A stretch of DNA of 32,348 bases. It comes from Lysobacteraceae bacterium. GTDB lineage: Bacteria; Pseudomonadota; Gammaproteobacteria; Xanthomonadales; Xanthomonadaceae. The notes below the pieces were generated by a model. It did not search any database, was not told the DNA's origin, and worked only from the letters and a program-made list of their open reading frames with translations. The stretch is from NCBI GenBank assembly GCA_008015095.1, contig SSEV01000137.1, forward strand, positions 1 to 32,348, in the 5' to 3' direction. A program made the translations under genes and the position numbers. Positions 26,997 through 32,348 of this stretch are shown one piece after another (within the stretch, counting starts at the first letter, position 1; every line of letters starts with the position of its first letter).

Positions 26997-27057
26997 CGGA
27001 TGACCTCGCGCGGCGTCGGCCGCATACTTGCCGGATCGTTCACAAGGGATTCGTTGC
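26997..27057. promoter_or_regulatory. 61-bp divergent promoter region between pulA and the halogenase gene
   Basis: The two start codons are only 61 bp apart, so the promoters must overlap or lie inside the coding regions. A GAGG precedes pulA and AAGGGA (27044-27049) precedes the halogenase ATG. No clear palindromic operator was found here; TTGCC...CACAA at 27028-27045 is only weakly symmetric. Confidence 0.4.
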
Positions 27058-28584
27058 ATGAGTGCTGCGCCGGTCGGAAATACGGGTCGGGTCACCGAAG
27101 TGGTCATCGTCGGCGGCGGGACCGCGGGTTGGATGACCGCGGCGGCCCTGGCCAAGATCCTCTCGCCCGAATACAAAGTGTGCCTGATCGAGTCCGACGA
27201 GATCGGCACGGTCGGGGTGGGCGAAGCCACCATCCCGATGATCAAGCTTTACAACAACGCGTTGGAACTCGACGAGAACGAATTCATCCGCGAAACCAAG
27301 GGGTCGTTCAAGCTCGGCATCGAGTTCGTGAACTGGGGCCGGCTTGGCGACAGTTATATCCATGGTTTCGGCAAAATCGGGCAGGATTTGGGTCTGCTGC
27401 CGTTCTACCAGTACTGGTTGAAGATGCATCAGGCCGGCAAGGCCGGCGGCCTCGACGATTATTCGATCAATACCCTGGCCTGCCGCTACGACAAGTTCAT
27501 CCCGGCGGTCACCGACCGGCCGAATTCGCCGCTGGCCGACATCGCCTACGCGTACCATTTCGATGCCGGCCTGTACGCGCGTTATCTGCGCAAGTACGCG
27601 GAAGCCCGCGGCGTGCGCCGCATCGAAGGCAAGATCGCCAGCGTCGAACAGCATCCGCACAGCGGTTTCGTCGAGGCGGTGACCCTGGAAAGCGGCGAGC
27701 GCGTCGGCGGACAGTTGTTCGTCGACTGCTCCGGTTTCCGCGGTCTGCTCATTGAACAGACGCTCCAGACAGGCTATGTCGACTGGACCCATTGGTTGCC
27801 CTGCGACCGCGCGGTCGCGGTGCAGTGCACCTCCGGCGACACGATCACGCCCTACACCCGCTCCACCGCGCGCGAGGCCGGCTGGCAGTGGCGGATTCCG
27901 CTGCAGCACCGGGTCGGCAACGGCTATGTCTTCTCCAGCCCGCACATCAGCGAGGACGAGGCCACCGCGGTGCTGATGCGCAATCTCGAAGGCCAGCCGC
28001 TGACCGAGCCGCGGGTGCTGCGTTTCGTCACCGGCAAGCGCAAGAAGTTCTGGAACAAGAACGTCGTCGCGATCGGTCTGTCCAGCGGTTTCATGGAGCC
28101 GCTGGAATCGACCAGCATCCATCTGATCCAGTCCGGCATCGCGCGACTGAGCGCGTTCTTCCCCCATGCCGGCTTCGATCAGGTCGACATCGACGAGTTC
28201 AACGATCACGCCAACTTCGAATTCGACAAGATCCGCGACTTCCTGATCCTGCATTACCACGCCACCGAACGCGACGACACGCCGATGTGGAATTACTGCC
28301 GCACCATGTCGATCCCGGAATCGCTGACCCGCAAGATCGAATTGTTCCGCAGCAACGGTCGGGTGTTCCGCGAAGGCAACGAGCTGTTCGCCGAGCCGAG
28401 CTGGGTCCAGGTGATGTACGGACAGCGGATCCATCCCCAGTCCTACCACGCCCTGGTCGACGTCTATTCGGAAGCCAAGATCGCCGAATACATGGCCGGC
28501 ATCCGCGGCGTGATCGCCAACTGCGTGAAGGTCATGCCCAGACACGAGGCGTATATCGCCAAATACTGCGCGGCGTCGATGTAA
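27058..28584 (+). CDS. Flavin-dependent tryptophan halogenase-like protein
   Basis: The protein belongs to the FAD-dependent halogenases, which use FADH2, oxygen and halide to chlorinate or brominate an aromatic ring. Visible in the 508 residues: the FAD-binding GGGTAGW (Gly19-Trp25), the essential Lys85 in FKLGI, the halogenase-specific W-x-W-x-I-P motif (Trp276, Trp278, Ile280, Pro281) and Glu350 in PLESTSIH. The start is ATG 27058 with AAGGGA upstream. A TTG upstream at 27028 would extend it but has no support. Homologues of this group sit beside TonB receptors and carbohydrate genes in Caulobacter and Xanthomonas. Xanthomonas members have been reported to halogenate indoles. The native substrate is unknown, and here it lies inside a starch locus without other tryptophan or indole genes. 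Confidence 0.93.
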   Translation: MSAAPVGNTGRVTEVVIVGGGTAGWMTAAALAKILSPEYKVCLIESDEIGTVGVGEATIPMIKLYNNALELDENEFIRETKGSFKLGIEFVNWGRLGDSYIHGFGKIGQDLGLLPFYQYWLKMHQAGKAGGLDDYSINTLACRYDKFIPAVTDRPNSPLADIAYAYHFDAGLYARYLRKYAEARGVRRIEGKIASVEQHPHSGFVEAVTLESGERVGGQLFVDCSGFRGLLIEQTLQTGYVDWTHWLPCDRAVAVQCTSGDTITPYTRSTAREAGWQWRIPLQHRVGNGYVFSSPHISEDEATAVLMRNLEGQPLTEPRVLRFVTGKRKKFWNKNVVAIGLSSGFMEPLESTSIHLIQSGIARLSAFFPHAGFDQVDIDEFNDHANFEFDKIRDFLILHYHATERDDTPMWNYCRTMSIPESLTRKIELFRSNGRVFREGNELFAEPSWVQVMYGQRIHPQSYHALVDVYSEAKIAEYMAGIRGVIANCVKVMPRHEAYIAKYCAASM

Positions 28585-28585
28585 G

Positions 28586-28604
28586 CGCCGCGCACGTAGC
28601 GGCG
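28586..28604. terminator. Hairpin between convergent halogenase and alpha-glucosidase genes
   Basis: CGCCGC (28586-28591) and GCGGCG (28599-28604) make a 6-bp stem with a 7-base loop directly after the halogenase stop. The gap to the end of the convergent alpha-glucosidase gene is only 61 bp. It lacks a T-tract. Confidence 0.4.
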
Positions 28605-28645
28605 ACGGGGCGCGCATGGCCGCCCCCGCGTATCGCCGAGGCGTT

Positions 28646-30262
28646 TCAGTCGGACGCGGCGAAGAACGCGCCATGCGCGGGCAGATGCACGAGTCCGCCG
28701 TCGAGACGGCCGCCGCGCGGGCCTGGGGCGTCCAGCGTCCGCAAGGCCATGCTCGGCGGTGGCGTCCATCGGGTTGGTTGCGGCGAAAGATTGAATGCGG
28801 CCACGACCCGCCCCTGTGACGATTCGCGCACGAAAGCGAGCACCGGCTCCGCGCTGTCGAGGAAGCGGATGCCGCCGCCGACCAGCGCGGCGTGTTCGCG
28901 TCGCCAGCGCAGGAAGGCGCGCGTGGCGTGCAGCACCGAATCCGGGTCGCGTTCCTGCGCTTGCACGTTGCGCGGCAGGTGGGTCGGCGAGACCGGCAGC
29001 CACGGCGCGCCGCTGCTGAAACCGGCATGCGCGTCATCGTTCCAGGGCATCGGCGTGCGGCACCCGTCGCGGCCTTTGAAATTCGGCCAGAACGCGATGC
29101 CGTAAGGATCGCGCAGCGCCTCGAACGGAATATCGGCCGCGTCCAGGCCGAGCTCTTCGCCCTGGTACAGACAGACCGACCCGCGCAGGCTGCACACCAG
29201 CGCCACCAGTTGTCGCGCCAGATCTTGCGATGCGGCGGCGCCACCCCAACGGGTCACCGCGCGGCGCACATCGTGATTGGAGATCGCCCAGCACGGCCAG
29301 CCTTCGGGCATCGCCGCTTCCAGCCGCTCCACCGTGGCGCGGATATGCGCCGCGCTGAAATCGTCGGTGAGCAACTCGAAGCTATACCCCATGTGCAGGC
29401 GCTGCGGCGTGCAGTACTCGGCCATGGTCGCCAGCGAATCCTCCGATGAGATCTCGCCCAGCGTGGTCGTGCCCGGATAACGCTCCAGCAGCGCGCGGAC
29501 CTGTTCCAGAAAGCCAAGATTTTCCGGTTGGGTGTTGTTGTGCCAGTGGTACTGGAACGCGTAGGGATTGTCCGGGCTGAAGCCGCGGCCATCGCGCAAC
29601 TCCGGCGGCTTGGGCGGGTTGTCGCGCAACTGCGCATCGTGGAAACAGAAATTGATCGCGTCCATGCGGAAGCCGTCGACGCCGCGGTCCAGCCAGAAGC
29701 GCAGATTGTCCAGCTGCGCCGCGCATACCTCGGGATTGTGGAAATTCAGATCCGGCTGCGACGCCAGGAAGTTGTGCAGGAAATACTGCGCGCGCCGCGG
29801 TTCCCACTGCCAGGCCACGCCGCCGAAGATCGACAGCCAGTTGTTCGGCGGGCTGCCGTCGGGTTTGGCGTCGGCCCACACATACCAATCCGCGCGGGCG
29901 TTGTCGCGGTTTTCGCGGCTTTGTTTGAACCAAGCGTGTTCGATCGAGGTATGGCTGAGCACCTGGTCGATGACCACCTTCAGCCCCAGCCGGTGCGCTT
30001 CGGCGAGCAGCCGGTCGAAGTCCGCCAGCGTCCCGAACATCGGATCCACATCGCGGTAATCGGCGATGTCGTAACCGAAGTCGGCCATCGGCGAACGGAA
30101 GAACGGCGAGATCCAGATCGCATCCACGCCGAGCCCGGCCACGTAGCCGAGCGTGTCGATGATCCCGGGCAGATCGCCGATACCGTCGCCGTCGCTGTCG
30201 CGGAAGCTGCGCGGATAAATCTGATAGATCACCGCGCCGCGCCACCAATCCATCGTCGTCAT
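28646..30262 (-). CDS. Cytoplasmic alpha-glucosidase, GH13 (XgtA-like, subfamily 23 type)
   Basis: This 538-residue enzyme hydrolyses terminal alpha-1,4 (and possibly transfers to alpha-1,x) glucosyl units of maltose and maltooligosaccharides in the cytoplasm; no signal peptide is seen. It has the usual start W-W-R-G-A-V-I-Y-Q-I-Y-P-R-S-F and calcium-loop D-S-D-G-D-G-I-G-D-L. Catalytic residues are nucleophile Asp201 (GFRMDAINF), acid/base Glu270 (LGEISSED) and Asp331 (SNHD). Length and these positions match the Xanthomonas campestris transglucosylating enzyme XgtA. The start is ATG 30262 (MTTMDWW); ATG 30253 is nearly equivalent, and no good Shine-Dalgarno is seen for either. It diverges from the transporter gene, with a LacI-like operator between them. 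Confidence 0.95.
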   Translation of the reverse strand: MTTMDWWRGAVIYQIYPRSFRDSDGDGIGDLPGIIDTLGYVAGLGVDAIWISPFFRSPMADFGYDIADYRDVDPMFGTLADFDRLLAEAHRLGLKVVIDQVLSHTSIEHAWFKQSRENRDNARADWYVWADAKPDGSPPNNWLSIFGGVAWQWEPRRAQYFLHNFLASQPDLNFHNPEVCAAQLDNLRFWLDRGVDGFRMDAINFCFHDAQLRDNPPKPPELRDGRGFSPDNPYAFQYHWHNNTQPENLGFLEQVRALLERYPGTTTLGEISSEDSLATMAEYCTPQRLHMGYSFELLTDDFSAAHIRATVERLEAAMPEGWPCWAISNHDVRRAVTRWGGAAASQDLARQLVALVCSLRGSVCLYQGEELGLDAADIPFEALRDPYGIAFWPNFKGRDGCRTPMPWNDDAHAGFSSGAPWLPVSPTHLPRNVQAQERDPDSVLHATRAFLRWRREHAALVGGGIRFLDSAEPVLAFVRESSQGRVVAAFNLSPQPTRWTPPPSMALRTLDAPGPRGGRLDGGLVHLPAHGAFFAASD

Positions 30263-30340
30263 CGCATATCGGCTAGGTCAGGGAGCGTGACTATTCCACG
30301 CCGCCGCGGGCCACGGCGCGGACTGTCGGTCATCCCCGGG

Positions 30341-30358
30341 GTTGAATACGATTGCAAC
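30341..30358. promoter_or_regulatory. LacI-type operator candidate
   Basis: GTTGAATACGATTGCAAC (30341-30358) is an 18-bp imperfect palindrome: 12 of 18 positions are symmetric, including GTTG at the left, CAAC at the right, and a central CG at positions 9-10. This is the hallmark of LacI-family operators. It sits in the 239-bp gap between the divergent alpha-glucosidase and transporter genes, a natural place for a maltose regulator such as the Xanthomonadales MalR. The rest of the gap is GC-rich, with no gene seen. Confidence 0.45.
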
Positions 30359-30501
30359 TCGACTCGCCCGCCGACCCCGCGTCTACCATGCTCGCGTCCG
30401 CCATGCGTCGGACCCGCATCGTTCCACCCCGTGGCGATGTTGCATAGCGACAAAATCCGCGGTGGTCCACCGCCCGTCCCGCCACCGATCAGAGAGCAGG
30501 C

Positions 30502-31996
30502 ATGAACCGCAAACCGCAGTTGTCGTTCTGGCAGATCTGGAACATGTGTTTCGGCTTCCTGGGCATCCAATTCGGCTTCGCCCTGCAGAACGCCAACGTC
30601 AGCCGCATCTTCCAGACCCTCGGCGCGGAGATGGACGACCTGCCCGGACTGTGGATTGCGGCGCCGCTGACCGGACTGATCGTGCAACCGATCATCGGCT
30701 ATCTCTCCGATCGCACCTGGACCGGCCTAGGCCGCCGCCGTCCGTACTTCCTGATCGGCGCGGTGCTGGCGTCGCTGGCGTTGCTGGCGATGCCCAATTC
30801 GCCCGCATTGTGGATCGCGGCCGGTCTGCTCTGGGTGCTGGACGCGTCGATCAATATTTCGATGGAGCCGTGCCGCGCCTTCGTCGACGATCAACTGCCG
30901 GTGTCGCAACGCGCCAAGGGCTACGCGATGCAGAGTTTCTTCATCGGCGTGGGCTCGGTGATCGCCAGCATGCTGCCGTGGATCCTGGAGAAAGCCGGCG
31001 TCGCCAACACCGCTGCGGCCGGACAGGTGCCCGACACCGTGCGTTACGCCTTCTATGCCGGCGCCGGCGTGTTGCTCGGTGCGATTACCTGGACCGTGCT
31101 GCGCACGCGCGAATATCCGCCCGAACAACTGCAGGCCTTCGACGAAGCGCCGTCGCTGCCTGCGCGTGCCCCGGATCCCGCGCGCATGAACCGCCACGGT
31201 CTGATCTGGCTCGTCATCGGCGCAGCGGCGCTGGGCTTCGTCTACTGGCGCGGACTGGACCGCGAAGTTGTATCTGCTCGGCGCGTTGATCGCGGCCTAC
31301 GGACTCGCCCTGCTGCTGGCGAACCGCACGCGCGGCGACGGCGCCTTCGCCACGATCATGTCCGATCTCTACGGCATGCCCCAGGCCATGCGCCGGCTGG
31401 CGATCGTGCAATTCTTCTCCTGGTTCGCGCTGTTCGCGATGTGGATCTACACCACCGGCGCGGTGACCTCGGTGCACTACGGCGCGACCGACACCGCTTC
31501 GGACGCCTACAACCAGGGCGCCAACTGGGTGGGGGTGTTGTTCGCCGCCTACAACGGCTTCGCCGCGCTGGCGGCGATCGTCATCCCGTGGATGGCGCGG
31601 CGCTTCGGTTTGCGCGTGAGTCATCTGATCAACGTCGCCCTTGGCGGCGTCGGCCTGATCTCGATCACCCTGATCCGCGACCCGCAATGGCTGCTGTTGT
31701 CGATGGCGGGCGTCGGCTTCGCCTGGGCTTCGATCCTGTCACTGCCTTACGCCTTGCTGTCCGACAGCGTGCCGGCGCGCAAGATGGGCGTGTACATGGG
31801 CATCTTCAATTTCTTCATCGTCATACCGCAATTGGTCGCGGCCAGTCTGCTCGGCTTCCTGCTGAAAACCTTCTTCGGCAACCAGCCGATCTACGCGCTG
31901 GTGATCGGCGGCGCGAGCATGATCGTCTCCGGGCTGTGCGCGCTGCGCGTGCCCGAACCGCAGCACCACGCCGAACCCCGCGCCGCCGCGCACTGA
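30502..31996 (+). pseudogene. Maltose/maltodextrin MFS (GPH-type) transporter, interrupted by a one-base frameshift
   Basis: Translation from ATG 30502 gives about 256 residues of a transporter of the sucrose/maltose GPH type: F-W-Q-I-W-N-M, G-Y-L-S-D-R-T-W-T-G-L-G-R-R-R-P, and M-E-P-C-R-A-F-V-D-D. The frame then breaks at the GTTG around 31267-31270. The next frame carries the remaining six or so helices (Y-L-L-G-A-L-I ... S-L-P-Y-A-L-L) to the TGA at 31994-31996. Removing one T from the TT pair at 31268-31269 restores a continuous chain of about 497 residues that reads ...D-R-E-V-Y-L-L-G..., as in homologues. The span of 1495 bp equals 498 codons plus one base. It could be a real mutation, in which case maltose import is lost, or a sequencing error. 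The downstream amylase gene follows after 23 bp. Confidence 0.85.
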
Positions 31997-32019
31997 TCCG
32001 ACGTATCGAGGCCAGACCC

Positions 32020-32348
32020 ATGCCCAATCGCCATCACCGTCCGGCACGCGCGCTGTTGGCGCTTACGTTGGCAGCGACGCTGCTCGCCGGATGCGCGCAT
32101 CGGACCGGTGCTGTCACGGACAAGACCGCGAACAACACCGCTGACAACGCCGTCGCTCCCGCCTACGCCGGGGACTACATCGGCACGACCGAACCGTTGG
32201 CCGCCGATGCCGTCTATTTCGTCGTCACCGACCGTTTCGTCAATGGCGACACCGGCAACGACCAGCGCGACCAGGGCCGGGCCAAGGGCGCGGCGTATTT
32301 CACCTTCGACCGCCCCACGCCCGGCGCCGAGGCCGAACAGGACAACAT
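32020..32348 (+). CDS. Alpha-amylase (GH13) lipoprotein, N-terminal part only
   Basis: The start ATG 32020 has GAGG eight bases upstream and opens with a signal peptide ending in the lipobox L-L-A-G-C, so the enzyme should be lipid-anchored. A Thr/Asn/Ala-rich linker leads to the GH13 start A-V-Y-F-V-V-T-D-R-F-V-N-G-D-T-G-N-D. This is the usual N-terminus of periplasmic or surface alpha-amylases that degrade starch to maltodextrins. Only 109 codons are inside the window; the active site lies beyond it. It is 23 bp after the transporter stop and probably cotranscribed with it. Confidence 0.9.
   Translation, partial: MPNRHHRPARALLALTLAATLLAGCAHRTGAVTDKTANNTADNAVAPAYAGDYIGTTEPLAADAVYFVVTDRFVNGDTGNDQRDQGRAKGAAYFTFDRPTPGAEAEQDN

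Noticed and set aside
27028-27045. TTGCC...CACAA as an operator between pulA and the halogenase gene
   Set aside because: Only the outer three bases are symmetric and the CG is off-centre, so it does not fit a LacI-type site.
27040-29244. Minus-strand open frame of 734 codons across the halogenase and alpha-glucosidase end
   Set aside because: It crosses two real genes in the wrong frame or strand and is dominated by Arg, Ala and Val without motifs.
30342-31289. Plus-strand 315-codon frame at the transporter start
   Set aside because: It is in a different frame from the transporter, is extremely Arg-rich, and lacks hydrophobic helices; the real start is ATG 30502.

Overview
The window looks like a chromosomal piece of a Xanthomonadaceae gammaproteobacterium, most likely the Lysobacter/Luteimonas side of the family. 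The reasons are the high GC content with strong G/C third positions, a short-Q-loop bd oxidase operon, a probable X-type T4SS effector next to a lipoprotein, and a starch/maltose locus with GH97, pullulanase, a GH13 alpha-glucosidase, a GPH-type transporter and a tryptophan-halogenase-like gene. No tRNA, rRNA, CRISPR array, transposase or integrase was seen.

Left part (1-6910, all minus strand): the N-terminal 93 codons of an unknown gene; a 1111-residue membrane protein with a long ankyrin-repeat tail; a YcgL-domain protein overlapping it by 8 bp; a 324-bp gap with an AT-rich island; and a cydA-cydB operon for a bd-type quinol oxidase, joined by a 4-bp GTGA overlap.

Middle part (6911-18348, plus strand): a lipoprotein gene followed 98 bp later by a gene whose product looks like an interbacterial effector. 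It has two EF-hand-like loops, a His...Ser-x-Gly-Cys motif resembling L,D-transpeptidase-type active sites, a Pro/Arg/Gln-rich linker, and a C-terminal domain resembling the XVIPCD secretion signal of the Xanthomonadales antibacterial T4SS. I read the two as a candidate toxin-immunity pair; this is the most interesting element here. Next come an exported S9 (DPP IV-like) peptidase, an EptA/MCR-family phosphoethanolamine transferase with a PmrA-like box just upstream, and a 1083-residue secreted lipase-like protein with a discoidin-like domain at each end. A GC-rich UUCG hairpin closes this run against a convergent CPBP/CAAX protease gene.

Right part (18349-32348): CPBP protease, a protein with two esterase-D domains, a DUF6445-type dioxygenase-like protein translationally coupled to it, a GH97 glucosidase and a pullulanase all lie on the minus strand. 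A flavin-dependent halogenase-like gene diverges from the pullulanase gene and converges on a GH13 alpha-glucosidase gene. The alpha-glucosidase gene in turn diverges from a maltose-type transporter gene and a lipoprotein alpha-amylase gene cut off by the window end. Together these would debranch and hydrolyse starch or pullulan outside the cell or in the periplasm, import maltodextrins, and finish them to glucose in the cytoplasm. A LacI-type operator candidate sits between the divergent alpha-glucosidase and transporter genes. The transporter gene carries a clear one-base frameshift near 31268.
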